The notes below the pieces were generated by a model. That model had not been told where the DNA came from. It saw only the letters and a list, made by a program, of their open reading frames with translations, and did no database searches. From Caryophanon latum (GTDB lineage: Bacteria; Bacillota; Bacilli; Bacillales_A; Planococcaceae), in contig NZ_MATO01000003.1 of the NCBI RefSeq assembly GCF_001700325.1, positions 1-64,000 on the forward strand: DNA of 64,000 nucleotides. The letters run 5' to 3'. Positions 32,870 to 42,150 of the stretch are shown here, in pieces. Numbering within the stretch: the stretch's first letter is position 1; the number at the start of each line of letters is the position of its first letter. The translations under genes were made by a program, and so were the position numbers.

Positions 32870-34885
32870 TTATTTTAAAAACGCTTTTAGCTCGCTCGGT
32901 AATGCTGGCTTGCTAATGTAGTAGCCTTGCAGCACGTCGCAGCCAAATTGCTGAAGTAGCTCTGCTTGCTCTTCATTTTCGACACCTTCTGCAATAACAG
33001 AGAAGTTCATCGATTTGCCAAGCTGCACCATACCGTTGACGATTTGCGCTGATTTTTCCGATTTTAACATCGACGCGATAAACGTTTGGTCAATTTTTAA
33101 CGTTTTGATCGGCAATAGCTGCATGTAACGGAACGATGCGTAGCCTGTACCGAAGTCGTCTAAAATGAATGAAATGCCAGCTTGCTCAAGCGTACGCATT
33201 TGTGCCATAATCGACGTTTCACTTTCCGCTTCGAGCGCGAATTTCTCAGTAATTTCTAAATGGATTGACGTCGTTGGACAGCCAGTGCGCTCAATAATTT
33301 CAAGCATCGTTTTAGCGACGTTTTTACCGCGGAATTCACGAATTGATGAATTAATACTCACTTTTAAATCGTGTCCTTGCGTATGCCATTCAACTGCTTG
33401 TAAGCACGCCTTTTCTAGCATGAACATGCCGATTTCGCTAATTAAGCCTGTTTCTTCGGCAATTGGAATAAGCTCGTCCGGTGTCACGGTACCAATTTCT
33501 TCATCATGCCAGCGTACAAGCGCTTCCATCGCGATTACTTTTTTCGACGCAGTATCAATTAACGGCTGATAGTATACATCTAAGTTGCGTTGATCCAGTG
33601 CAAGTAGTAAGCGCTTTTCAACGACTGAGCGACGGTTTAATGCTTTATGCGATGCTTTTGATAACGATACGATGTTGTTGCCACCTGCTTCACGCACTGT
33701 TGAAATCGTCGCAACAGATGCTTTCATCATTTGAGAGAATGTTGTTTGATCCTCTGGGAAGCGCGTCATGCCACCGCTAATTGAAATCGGTACGGCAGAA
33801 TGATTGTTGTAAATCGGATTTTGCTGTAAGTACGTAAGGAAGCCTTGAATGAACCAATCGCTAAGTGGCGTTAACACGACGAAATCGCTTTCGTTAATGC
33901 GTGCCATGACGCTATCTTGGAAGTACATTTTCATGCGCTTCGTAAACTCGACGATGAGTGATTCATCCGATTTTCCGATATATAAATCTTTTAACGTGTA
34001 AAATTTATCAATGCTTAAATAAACGAACGAGAAGTGACGCCCAACTTTAATTTTTTCTTCGATGACATTTTCAAGACGGTGCGTGTTCATTAACCCAGTT
34101 TCTTGGTCGATGTAGGCGATTTTTTCAAGCTGTGTTTGTAACTGACGGTGATTTGTAATATCGCGCTCAATAAGAACGAAAATAGGGTCATTTGAATTTT
34201 TTGCAATCGTTGGGATAGCGATTAAATGCGTGAAGTACGTTTGTCCATCCTTCGTCATTTTTTCCACTTCGCCTTGCCATGAGTTGCCAGATTGAAGCTG
34301 CTGCCAAATTTGCTCTACGTCTTCTGCTGTATTTTCGTTGTCTGGGAACAGCTGCCAAAATGTTTTGCCGATTACGCGTTTTGGTGTCCAGCGGCTCGTC
34401 TTTAAAAATTGGCTATTGCAGCCGATGATGAAGCCGTCATAATCCAAATACGTCAGCATAAATGATTTTTCTAAGCCGTTCGTAATGCTTTCTAAGTGTT
34501 GTACTTTGTAGCCAATTTCACTTTTTTCCTCCAAAACGTGTAATAAGCACACGACAGCACGCTCGATACCTTTTTTCGCCGGCACGAGTACTGCTGAAAC
34601 AGAGATCGTTTCATTTGTAGCTGTTTGTAAAATTAATTGATGATTTGTTTTCACTGAGGCTAAATTGATGAATGATTCCTTGCTTGGCATCAAAGCTGTA
34701 GTGATTTGTGACGTGAAGTCGTCTGTATTGTTCGTTAAAATATCTTCACGCGTATAGCCGAATACTTTTTCCGCTGCTTCGTTCCATTCGAAAATTGTAC
34801 CGCTTTGTGAAATCGCAAATGCAGGTTCCTTATAGTGGTCTAGGAACTGGATATCAATTTCTATATTTTTTAGGGAATTACTCAT
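32870..34885 (-). CDS. PAS-PAS-GGDEF-EAL protein, probable c-di-GMP phosphodiesterase
   Basis: 671 aa: PAS1 about 10-120, PAS2 about 135-250, GGDEF domain about 255-410, EAL domain about 425-671. In the GGDEF domain the signature site reads NESDF (331-335), so cyclase activity is probably lost. The EAL domain keeps MEALVRW (453-459), EITEKF, DDFGTGYASF and IAEGVE, the metal and catalytic residues, so hydrolysis of c-di-GMP to pGpG is expected. No membrane segment; the PAS domains would sense a cytoplasmic signal. ATG at 34885 has AGGAGAACG upstream. Confidence 0.9.
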   Translation of the reverse strand: MSNSLKNIEIDIQFLDHYKEPAFAISQSGTIFEWNEAAEKVFGYTREDILTNNTDDFTSQITTALMPSKESFINLASVKTNHQLILQTATNETISVSAVLVPAKKGIERAVVCLLHVLEEKSEIGYKVQHLESITNGLEKSFMLTYLDYDGFIIGCNSQFLKTSRWTPKRVIGKTFWQLFPDNENTAEDVEQIWQQLQSGNSWQGEVEKMTKDGQTYFTHLIAIPTIAKNSNDPIFVLIERDITNHRQLQTQLEKIAYIDQETGLMNTHRLENVIEEKIKVGRHFSFVYLSIDKFYTLKDLYIGKSDESLIVEFTKRMKMYFQDSVMARINESDFVVLTPLSDWFIQGFLTYLQQNPIYNNHSAVPISISGGMTRFPEDQTTFSQMMKASVATISTVREAGGNNIVSLSKASHKALNRRSVVEKRLLLALDQRNLDVYYQPLIDTASKKVIAMEALVRWHDEEIGTVTPDELIPIAEETGLISEIGMFMLEKACLQAVEWHTQGHDLKVSINSSIREFRGKNVAKTMLEIIERTGCPTTSIHLEITEKFALEAESETSIMAQMRTLEQAGISFILDDFGTGYASFRYMQLLPIKTLKIDQTFIASMLKSEKSAQIVNGMVQLGKSMNFSVIAEGVENEEQAELLQQFGCDVLQGYYISKPALPSELKAFLK

Positions 34886-35349
34886 TTAGTTCGTTCTCCT
34901 ATTCTTAATATATTTGGACTAATGTTATTCGTTTAATAAAAATAATTAGTCACTTTTTTTATTCATTATATATGGATGTGAATTGATATAAGGTATTTTT
35001 TACTATTTTAAAGGCTATTGGTAAAAGAAGATACCTTTTTTAACGTATTCTATTATTTTTTATATGAAAAATTTACAGAAATGTTACACCGTACTCATTC
35101 GTTATGTTTTCGATTAAAACTTTTTATGTGTATTTCAAACGAAATGTATATGTGTGTATTACTTCTTCTCTATACCCAGAACGCTAATTATATATACCCT
35201 AAAAAACTAATATTTCTGCACACTATATAGATAATAGTCCTTATACAATGAAAAATAAAATATAACATATAAAATTTCGTGATAAAACGACTCATAAACA
35301 TATTATAGCGTATAGGTAAAATTACGTTTACGTATGATGTTAGCTTAAA
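34886..35349. other. AT-rich intergenic region
   Basis: About 460 bases of very AT-rich sequence between divergent genes. A 70-codon frame at 35018 has odd composition (Cys, Tyr, Phe-rich) and no ribosome site and is not accepted. Apart from promoter-like A/T strings I see nothing definite. Confidence 0.5.
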
Positions 35350-35364
35350 TGAAAATGATTTTCG
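35350..35364 (+). promoter_or_regulatory. Fur box upstream of the ABC exporter pair
   Basis: TGAAAAT-G-ATTTTCG, a 7-1-7 inverted repeat one base off symmetry, 76 bases before the start codon and upstream of a CATAAT -10-like box. Confidence 0.6.
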
Positions 35365-35439
35365 ATGACAGAAAATTATGTCATAATAGGCGTATTCAAA
35401 TTTCTTCGCAAGTCGAAAGAAAAGAGAGGTTATGTTGAT

Positions 35440-37158
35440 ATGAGAAAAGTGTTCTCATATGCTTTGCCGTATAAATGGATTGCAGCTTGGGCGTTTTTGT
35501 TCATGCTGCTAGAGTTGGCAATTGATTTATTGCAGCCGCTCATTATGGCACGCATTATTGATGAAGGAATTTTACAAAATGATTTACAGGCGGTGCAGCA
35601 ATGGGGGATCGTGCTGCTAGCTTTGTCGCTAGTTGGGCTATTTTTTGGCATCGCGAACTCGTATTTTTCTTCGCATGCGGCGCAAAGCTTTTCGTTTGAG
35701 CTGCGCAACGCATTGTTTGAAAAAATGCAACGGTTCACGATGTCTACATATGCGAAATTTCCTGCGTCAAGTTTAATTACGCGTTTGACGAGCGATGTGA
35801 CACAAGTGCAAAATTTATTGTTTATGTCGCTGCGCATTATGCTGCGTGCGCCGTTGTACGTTGCAGGAAGCCTTGTGATGATGTTTTTCATTAATGCGAA
35901 GCTTGCGTTTTATTTCGTTATTGTCACGCCGTTTGCAGTTATTTTTTTATACATCGTCGTGAAAAAAGGTGCGCGTAACTTTGCGCAAGTGCAACGACGT
36001 GTCGATCGACTAAACCGCGTGTTGCAGGAAAGTTTGCAGGCGATTCGTCTCGTGAAAGCGTATTTACGTGGACAGTACGAGGCGAGCCGCTTTGAAAAAA
36101 TCGCAGACAGCTTAAAACTCGATACGATGAAGGCGCTGCGCTTAATGGAAGTTTTATTACCGGTGCTATGGGTGTTCATGAACGGTGCGCTGCTTGTTGT
36201 CATTTGGCTTGGCTCCGCGCAAATTGAAGCGGGCAATACGCAAGTCGGTGAACTCGTTGCAATCATTAACTATGCGACACGTATGACGGCGATGTTTTCA
36301 ATGTTTGCGTTTATTATTTCAGCGTTTGCGCGCGCACAAGCAAGCTCACATCGCATGAAAGAAGTGCTCGTTATTGAAGATGGGCTAGAGGATCTACAGC
36401 CGGCGACTGCACACGATTTACAGCCAATTGCACTGCGCTTTGACGACGTATCGTTTAGCTATGCAAAGGATGTTGAACCGGTGCTACAAAACATTTCATT
36501 TTCGGTTGCAGCAGGTGAGAAAGTGGCGATTATCGGGGCGACGGGCTCTGGGAAGACGACGCTCCTTAGCTTAGTGCCGAATTTCCATGAGGCGACGGGA
36601 GGCACAGTGTACGTCAATGACTTGCCGATTCAAAGCTGGTCACGTGAGGAGCTGCGCGCACATATGGGTCTAGTGCTACAGCAGTCGATTTTATTTACAG
36701 GTACGATTGCTGAAAACATTCGCTGGGGTAAAAAGGACGCAACCGATGCAGAAGTAATGAACGCTGCAGTTCGCGCGCAAATTCATGAATCGATTATGCA
36801 GTTTGATGACGGTTACGACACGCGCGTTGGGCAAAAAGGTGTGAACTTATCAGGTGGGCAAAAGCAGCGTATTGCGATTGCACGCGCGCTCATTCGCCAG
36901 CCGAAGCTACTCATTTTAGATGATAGTACGAGTGCGCTTGATGTGACGACAGAAGCGGCATTATGGGCAGCACTTGCAGAGGAGCAAATGACGATGCTTG
37001 TCGTAACGCAAAAAATCGTCACAGCTGAGCGCATGGACAAAATTATGTTGCTTGAGGAGGGGCGCGTTGTACAAATTGGTACGCATGCACAACTGCTTGA
37101 GCAATCAACGCTCTATCAACAAATTTACGCATCGCAGCAAGGGGGAATTGCACAATGA
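35440..37158 (+). CDS. ABC exporter half-transporter 1 (degenerate ATPase site)
   Basis: 572 aa with six membrane spans (about 10-305) and a nucleotide-binding domain: Walker A GATGSGKTT, Q-loop, signature LSGGQKQRIA, Walker B LLILDDSTSALD. The residue after the Walker B Asp is Asp rather than Glu, the mark of the non-catalytic site in heterodimeric exporters such as YfiBC, LmrCD or BmrCD. ATG at 35440 has AGAGAGG upstream; the longer frame overlaps the Fur box region. Its stop overlaps the next start by 4 bases. Export substrate unknown; the Fur box hints at siderophore, haem or metal stress. Confidence 0.9.
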   Translation: MRKVFSYALPYKWIAAWAFLFMLLELAIDLLQPLIMARIIDEGILQNDLQAVQQWGIVLLALSLVGLFFGIANSYFSSHAAQSFSFELRNALFEKMQRFTMSTYAKFPASSLITRLTSDVTQVQNLLFMSLRIMLRAPLYVAGSLVMMFFINAKLAFYFVIVTPFAVIFLYIVVKKGARNFAQVQRRVDRLNRVLQESLQAIRLVKAYLRGQYEASRFEKIADSLKLDTMKALRLMEVLLPVLWVFMNGALLVVIWLGSAQIEAGNTQVGELVAIINYATRMTAMFSMFAFIISAFARAQASSHRMKEVLVIEDGLEDLQPATAHDLQPIALRFDDVSFSYAKDVEPVLQNISFSVAAGEKVAIIGATGSGKTTLLSLVPNFHEATGGTVYVNDLPIQSWSREELRAHMGLVLQQSILFTGTIAENIRWGKKDATDAEVMNAAVRAQIHESIMQFDDGYDTRVGQKGVNLSGGQKQRIAIARALIRQPKLLILDDSTSALDVTTEAALWAALAEEQMTMLVVTQKIVTAERMDKIMLLEEGRVVQIGTHAQLLEQSTLYQQIYASQQGGIAQ

Positions 37159-38951
37159 AAATATTTGGCTACGAACCCGTCATTACGAAGGATGATTTAA
37201 AAAAGAAGGGCAAAAAGAAAGTCGATAAAGCAAGCGACTGGAAACAAACGCTATATCGCATTTGGCTATTGCTTGCGGAGCAGCGCATATTGCTCATTGT
37301 CATTATTGGCATGGTCGTACTTAGCTCTGCGCTGTCGCTGCTTGGACCGTTTTTAATCGGCTACATGATTGATCATTTTATCGTGCCAGGGCAATTTAAC
37401 GGCATGGAGCGCTTCATTATTGGGCTTGCGGTCGTATACGTCTTGCTTTCGGTAACGACGTACGTGCAAAATATTTGGATGATTACGATTGCACAGCAAA
37501 CAGTGTACCGCATGCGCACGAACGTATTTCGCCATTTGCAAAGCTTGCCGATTCCGTTTTTTGACCGCCGCCAGCACGGGGAATTAATGAGCCGTGTGAC
37601 GAACGATATTGAAACGGTCAGTACGACGCTTAATTCATCGATTATTCAAGTGTTTTCGAGCGTGCTTACAATTGTCGGTACGTTTGCGGTCATGCTCTAT
37701 TTAAGCCCGCTGCTCACGCTTTTAACGATGCTTATTATTCCGCTTATGTTTGTAGCGCTGCGCTGGATTACGAACCGCACAGGCAAGCTATTTAAATTGC
37801 AGCAGCAAGCGGTCGGCTCGTTAAACGGCATGATTGAGGAGACAATTTCAGGGCAAAAAATCGTCAAAGCGTTTTCGCAGGAGGAACACGTTATTGCGGA
37901 GTTTCGTGAGCGCTCGAACGAACTGCGACGCAACGGCTTTTGGGCGCTGACGTATTCAGGCTACATTCCGAAAGTGATGAATTTTTTAAACAATATGAGC
38001 TTTACGGTCATTGCGGCAGTCGGTGGTATGCTTGCGCTAAAAGGGTACGTATCAGTCGGCACAATCGTCATTTTCACCGAGTATTCACGCCAGTTTACGC
38101 GACCGTTAAGCGATTTGGCAAACCAGTTCAATACGGTGTTATCCGCTATTGCCGGTGCAGAGCGCGTATTTGCGATTATGGACGAAAAAGCGGACGAGGA
38201 TATAGGGAAAGAAGCGAACGTATTGCAAGGGAACGTATCGTTTAATGACGTGACGTTTCGTTACAACGCCGAGCAGCAAACGCCAACGCTTCAGCATGTG
38301 AGCTTTCACGTGACGAGCGGACAAATGGTGGCGCTTGTTGGGGCAACTGGTGCAGGGAAAACGACGATTATGCAGCTCATTGCGCGCTTTTACGACGTCG
38401 ATGAAGGGAGCGTGTTATTTGACGGTATCGACGTGCGCGAATATACGCGTGAAAGTCTTCGCAGTCAAATGGCGTTCGTACTGCAAGACCCGTTTTTATT
38501 CGAGGATACAGTCGCAAACAATATTCGGTACGGGCGCTTAAACGCAACGACTGACGACATTATCGATGCGGCGAAAAAGGCAAACGCGCACGACTTCATT
38601 ATGAAGCTTGAAAATGGTTACGATACGTACTTAAATGCGAACGGCGACAATTTATCGCAAGGGCAACGTCAGCTATTATCGATTGCACGCGCATTTGTGG
38701 CGAACCCTGCTATTTTACTACTTGATGAGGCGACAAGCAGCGTCGATACCGTAACCGAGCTACACATTCAAGCAGCACTAGAGAAGCTGATGGAAGGGCG
38801 CACAAGCTTCGTCATTGCACATCGCCTAAACACAATTCGCAAGGCGGACGTCATTTTCGTCATGCAGCAAGGACGACTCATTGAGCAAGGGACGCGCGAG
38901 CAGTTGATTGCACAAAACGGCGTGTTTGCGAGAATGTGGGAAGGACATTAG
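37155..38951 (+). CDS. ABC exporter half-transporter 2 (canonical Walker B)
   Basis: 598 aa. A long charged N-terminal extension (KKKGKKKVDKASDWK), six spans, then Walker A GATGAGKTT, signature LSQGQRQLLS and Walker B ILLLDEATSSVD. The Glu in Walker B is intact here while the signature is LSQGQ rather than LSGGQ, so the two subunits complement each other into one good and one degenerate ATP site. ATGA overlap with the previous gene implies translational coupling and 1:1 assembly. GGGGGAA upstream. Confidence 0.92.
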   Translation: MKIFGYEPVITKDDLKKKGKKKVDKASDWKQTLYRIWLLLAEQRILLIVIIGMVVLSSALSLLGPFLIGYMIDHFIVPGQFNGMERFIIGLAVVYVLLSVTTYVQNIWMITIAQQTVYRMRTNVFRHLQSLPIPFFDRRQHGELMSRVTNDIETVSTTLNSSIIQVFSSVLTIVGTFAVMLYLSPLLTLLTMLIIPLMFVALRWITNRTGKLFKLQQQAVGSLNGMIEETISGQKIVKAFSQEEHVIAEFRERSNELRRNGFWALTYSGYIPKVMNFLNNMSFTVIAAVGGMLALKGYVSVGTIVIFTEYSRQFTRPLSDLANQFNTVLSAIAGAERVFAIMDEKADEDIGKEANVLQGNVSFNDVTFRYNAEQQTPTLQHVSFHVTSGQMVALVGATGAGKTTIMQLIARFYDVDEGSVLFDGIDVREYTRESLRSQMAFVLQDPFLFEDTVANNIRYGRLNATTDDIIDAAKKANAHDFIMKLENGYDTYLNANGDNLSQGQRQLLSIARAFVANPAILLLDEATSSVDTVTELHIQAALEKLMEGRTSFVIAHRLNTIRKADVIFVMQQGRLIEQGTREQLIAQNGVFARMWEGH

Positions 38952-38984
38952 TTGCTCGACGTGAAAAGTAATTTTAAATAAAAC

Positions 38985-39030
38985 AAGGATTGTGTTAAAA
39001 GTCGAATAGGCTTTAACACAATCCTTTTTT
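38985..39030 (+). terminator. Terminator of the ABC exporter operon
   Basis: AAGGATTGTGTTAAA / TTTAACACAATCCTT, a perfect 15-bp stem with T6. Confidence 0.93.
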
Positions 39031-39044
39031 CAGAGTAAGAGGCT

Positions 39045-39097
39045 GTTGATGGTAGCGCGTGGCGAGCCACATGCGCGACCATCAACATTTATTTTTC
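39045..39097 (+). terminator. Second long hairpin after the ABC operon
   Basis: GTTGATGGT / ACCATCAAC (39045-39053, 39078-39086) enclosing GCGCGTGGC / CCACATGCGC, then a T-rich tail. It may be a back-up terminator or a repeat relic. Confidence 0.6.
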
Positions 39098-39160
39098 TTT
39101 TTGTACGCATCGCCGCAATCGTATACAATTAGTGGCATAACTTAAGAAAAGGTGATTTCC

Positions 39161-40021
39161 ATGAACATATCTATCATTACCGCATCGTTTCCAGTCGATG
39201 CGCTCACATATGAAGAAGTTGAGCAGCTTGCAGCGGCGGCACAGCAAGCTGACGGCAAAGACTACAGCACGCCGCTTCACCTGTACGCCGCGCAGCAGTC
39301 GGACATGCAAGGCTTTTACGTGCTGGCATATGATGACGATGCAGACAAATTAGTCGCGGTTGCGGCGGCGCTTGATGACGTTGGCTTCCATACGTTTGAT
39401 TGGTCGCTCGTCGTCGATCCGCTTTACCGCAACATCGGCGTTGGCACAGCGATGGTTGATGCGATGCAGCAGGCGCTGGCGATGCGTCAATCAGCGGGTG
39501 ATTTAGCAGTCGTTGTTGAAGGTGCGTCGTTTGGTCGAGCGCTTGTTGAAAAGAACGGTTATACGTATTCATTTTCAGAGGCAACGTTTGAAGCAGTACC
39601 AATGCTATGTGAAACGAATGCTGTGACGCTCCGTCCGTACGCTGACGATGAAGCGGCACTAATCGAGCTATACGCCGATGCATTTGGTGACACAGCAGAT
39701 GAGTCGCAGCAACTGATTGACTACAATTTACAGCGCGAGGGGACGACGATTTGGCTTGCGGAAAGCAACGGGCAACTTGTCGGCACCGTAACGACGACGG
39801 TATTAAATAACGAGCGCTGGATTACGGCATTTGCGACGAAAAGGGAGCTGCGCGGGCAAGGGTTCGGGCGGGCGATTTTACAGCATGTAAAGCACGATGC
39901 AGCGCTTGCAAGTAATGACGTCGTGCTGCTCGATGTCGAAACGGAAAATGTGAAGGCACTCGCTGTTTATGAAAAGGCAGGCTTTACGAAAACGGCACAG
40001 CTCGATTACTTCGCAAAATAA
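39161..40021 (+). CDS. Tandem GNAT acetyltransferase
   Basis: 286 aa with two acetyltransferase-like halves. The first (about 1-140) has VVDPLYRNIGVGTAMVDAM, the second (about 148-286) FATKRELRGQGFGRAILQHV, both with the R/N-x-x-G-x-G/A acetyl-CoA loop, followed by LAVYEKAGF. Such double-GNAT proteins include mycothiol synthase-like and antibiotic-type enzymes; the acceptor is unknown. ATG at 39161 has AAAGGTGA seven bases upstream. Confidence 0.85.
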   Translation: MNISIITASFPVDALTYEEVEQLAAAAQQADGKDYSTPLHLYAAQQSDMQGFYVLAYDDDADKLVAVAAALDDVGFHTFDWSLVVDPLYRNIGVGTAMVDAMQQALAMRQSAGDLAVVVEGASFGRALVEKNGYTYSFSEATFEAVPMLCETNAVTLRPYADDEAALIELYADAFGDTADESQQLIDYNLQREGTTIWLAESNGQLVGTVTTTVLNNERWITAFATKRELRGQGFGRAILQHVKHDAALASNDVVLLDVETENVKALAVYEKAGFTKTAQLDYFAK

Positions 40022-40036
40022 ATTTTGAAAAAACGT

Positions 40037-40065
40037 TTGACTTTTCGAATCGTTTAATTTAAATT
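40037..40065 (+). promoter_or_regulatory. Promoter of the sulfonate-type operon
   Basis: TTGACT-N17-TAAATT, about 110 bases before the first gene. Confidence 0.65.
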
Positions 40066-40091
40066 AAGTCTATCAAGTTAATAGGAATTAG
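40064..40091 (+). promoter_or_regulatory. CymR-like operator
   Basis: TAAGTCTATCAAGTTAATAG followed by GAATT. The ATAGGAATT end is typical of CymR sites in Bacillus and Staphylococcus. CymR represses sulfur-acquisition genes when cysteine is plentiful; the downstream operon is of that type. Confidence 0.55.
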
Positions 40092-40157
40092 CTCACTAGA
40101 AAAACTAGAGGCTCTCTTACATGTATCCGACAACCGGAGCATGTGGAGAGCCTTTTT
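40092..40157 (+). terminator. Leader attenuator of the sulfonate-type operon
   Basis: A small CTAG-AAAAA-CTAG stem, then AGGCTCTC (40109-40116) and ACATG (40119-40123) pairing with CATGT (40140-40144) and GAGAGCCT (40146-40153), then T5. It lies between promoter and first gene, so transcription must pass it; the control signal is unknown. Confidence 0.7.
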
Positions 40158-40174
40158 GCATTGGGGGTGAAGAC

Positions 40175-40519
40175 GTGCAATCACAGCTACAGCACATTAT
40201 TCAACAGCCGGATTTGTTGTTTTTTCAGTTTTGCGAGCGACATTTTCGCGTCAATAAAGGGGTGTTTCATACGATTGACTGTCGGCTATATGAGCTCGGG
40301 TTTGAAAAGGTGAAAAAGCGCCGCTACGTCATGCTGCAATTTTTACAGCACGCTAACGAAAGCGCAGCGCATTCGACAAAATATATAAAGTTCGGTCACG
40401 GCAATTTAAACAAAACGCTCGATCATTTTTTAATGCAACATGAGCAGCTACAAACAAGGGGGCATACAGATGGAAAAAATTCGTTTAGAGCGCGTCACGA
40501 AAACATTTACAGTACGTGA
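40175..40519 (+). CDS. Hypothetical protein (114 aa), first gene of the sulfur operon
   Basis: Not recognised. Soluble, His/Phe/Arg-rich (DLLFFQFCERHFRVNKG, FEKVKKRRYVMLQFLQ), perhaps a small regulator. GTG at 40175 is chosen since GGGGGTGA precedes it; the upstream part of the frame lies in the attenuator hairpin. It overlaps the next gene by 50 bases in another frame, unusual between unrelated genes, so coupling is likely. Whether the C-terminal overlap part is translated is uncertain. Confidence 0.6.
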   Translation: MQSQLQHIIQQPDLLFFQFCERHFRVNKGVFHTIDCRLYELGFEKVKKRRYVMLQFLQHANESAAHSTKYIKFGHGNLNKTLDHFLMQHEQLQTRGHTDGKNSFRARHENIYST

Positions 40520-41270
40520 TGAGCAGCAAAAAGGCGTTGTAAAACAATTTACAGCAGTCGAGAACTTAAATTTCGTTGTCAATGAAGGGGAGTTTATTAC
40601 GATGGTCGGTCCGAGCGGTTGCGGCAAATCGACAATGCTTGATTTACTTGGCGGCTTATCGACACCGACGAAAGGGCGCATTTTAATCGACGGACGCGAA
40701 ATCGATGGACCAGGGCTTGATCGCGGCACGGTGTTTCAGCAATACGCACTGTTTCCGTGGAAAACGGCGCGCGGCAACATCGAGTTTGGCTTAGAGGCGA
40801 AGGGCATTCCAAAAAAAGATTGGAAGGAGCAAGGCGATCATTATTTAGAGTTAGTCGGCTTAAGCAAATTCGCAGACCGTTATCCACATGAGCTGTCCGG
40901 TGGCATGAAGCAGCGCGTTGCTATTGCACGAAGCTTAGCGTTTAATCCAGATGTGCTGCTTATGGACGAGCCGTTTGCTGCACTCGATGCCCAAACGCGC
41001 GAAACGTTACAGGCAGAGCTGCTGCGCATTTGGCAAAAGACGAAGAAGACGATTATTTTCATTACGCACGGCATTGATGAGGCAGTGTACTTAGGGGAGC
41101 GCGTCGTCGTCTTATCACCAAACCCAGGGACGGTGAAAAAAATTGTCGACATTCCGCTGAAAAATCGTTTAGCGGACGCGGACATTCGTTCAAATCCAGC
41201 GTTTGTGAAGGCGCGACATGAAGTGTGGAGCTTACTACACGAAGCGGAATATAAAGGGGCATACATTTAA
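40470..41270 (+). CDS. ssuB: ABC transporter ATPase, SsuB/TauB type
   Basis: 266 aa. Walker A GPSGCGKST, signature LSGGMKQRVAIARS, Walker B VLLMDEPFAALD and the H-loop FITHGIDEA give a complete importer ATPase of the nitrate/sulfonate/taurine group. It powers the permease that follows. ATG at 40470 has AGGGGGC upstream. Gene order ATPase, permease, monooxygenase, binding protein indicates uptake and desulfonation of an organosulfur compound. Confidence 0.92.
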   Translation: MEKIRLERVTKTFTVRDEQQKGVVKQFTAVENLNFVVNEGEFITMVGPSGCGKSTMLDLLGGLSTPTKGRILIDGREIDGPGLDRGTVFQQYALFPWKTARGNIEFGLEAKGIPKKDWKEQGDHYLELVGLSKFADRYPHELSGGMKQRVAIARSLAFNPDVLLMDEPFAALDAQTRETLQAELLRIWQKTKKTIIFITHGIDEAVYLGERVVVLSPNPGTVKKIVDIPLKNRLADADIRSNPAFVKARHEVWSLLHEAEYKGAYI

Positions 41271-41284
41271 GGGGGGAAAGAAGC

Positions 41285-42100
41285 ATGGTGACATTCAATA
41301 AAGAACTACCACAGCCGAAGCCGAAAAAAAGCGTAGGCGTGACGAACGTGACAAAGTTATTGAAGCAATCGATTGTACTCATTTTATTTTTTATCGTATG
41401 GGAGCTTTTGCCGAAGATGGGCATTGTCGATCAAGCATTTTTCCCAGCATTTACAGAAGTCGTTGCAGCATGGTGGAACTTGCTGTTAACAGGGAGCTTA
41501 TGGGAGCATTTTAGCGCAAGTATTATACGCTCAGTTGCAGGGTTTGCGATTGCTATTATCGTTGCGATTCCACTAGGGCTATTAATCGGCTGGTATCCGG
41601 TTATACGCGATTTATTCAATCCGATTTTAGAAGTGTTCCGTAACACCGCAGCACTTGCGTTATTGCCAGTATTCATTTTATTTCTCGGCATTGGTGAAAC
41701 ATCAAAAATTGCCATCGTCGTGTTTGCGTGTACGTTCCCGATTTTACTGAACACGATTGCGGCAGTGAAAAACGTCGATCCGTTGCTCATTAAAAGTGCG
41801 CGTTCAATGAACATTTCTTCATTCAAATTGTTTTACAAAGTCATTTTACCGGCGTCTGTGCCAATGATTTTCACAGGTGTACGCATGGCAGGGGCAAGCG
41901 CCATTTTAGTGTTAATCGCCGCAGAAATGGTCGGCGCAAAAGCAGGTCTTGGCTACTTCATTACGTATTCACAATATAACTTTTTAATTCCAGAAATGTA
42001 TGCAGGCATTATTACAATCTCGCTGCTCGGCTTAAGTATTAACTACGGCTTACTCGCAGTAGAGCGTTATTTCACACGATGGAAGCAGCCAGTACGATAA
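41285..42100 (+). CDS. ssuC: ABC transporter permease, SsuC/TauC type
   Basis: 271 aa, six membrane spans, with the inner-membrane EAA loop NTIAAVKNVDPLLIKSARSM that docks the ATPase. The profile fits sulfonate/nitrate/taurine permeases. GGGGGGAAAG precedes the ATG; 14 bases after the ATPase gene. Confidence 0.92.
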   Translation: MVTFNKELPQPKPKKSVGVTNVTKLLKQSIVLILFFIVWELLPKMGIVDQAFFPAFTEVVAAWWNLLLTGSLWEHFSASIIRSVAGFAIAIIVAIPLGLLIGWYPVIRDLFNPILEVFRNTAALALLPVFILFLGIGETSKIAIVVFACTFPILLNTIAAVKNVDPLLIKSARSMNISSFKLFYKVILPASVPMIFTGVRMAGASAILVLIAAEMVGAKAGLGYFITYSQYNFLIPEMYAGIITISLLGLSINYGLLAVERYFTRWKQPVR

Positions 42101-42150
42101 AATTTTTTCTTTTTAATTCCTACTAAATTAATGTGAAAAGGGTGGTTTAT

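Noticed and set aside
35018-35230. 70-aa plus-strand frame in the AT-rich intergenic region
   Set aside because: No ribosome site, Cys/Tyr/Phe-rich composition, and no terminator.
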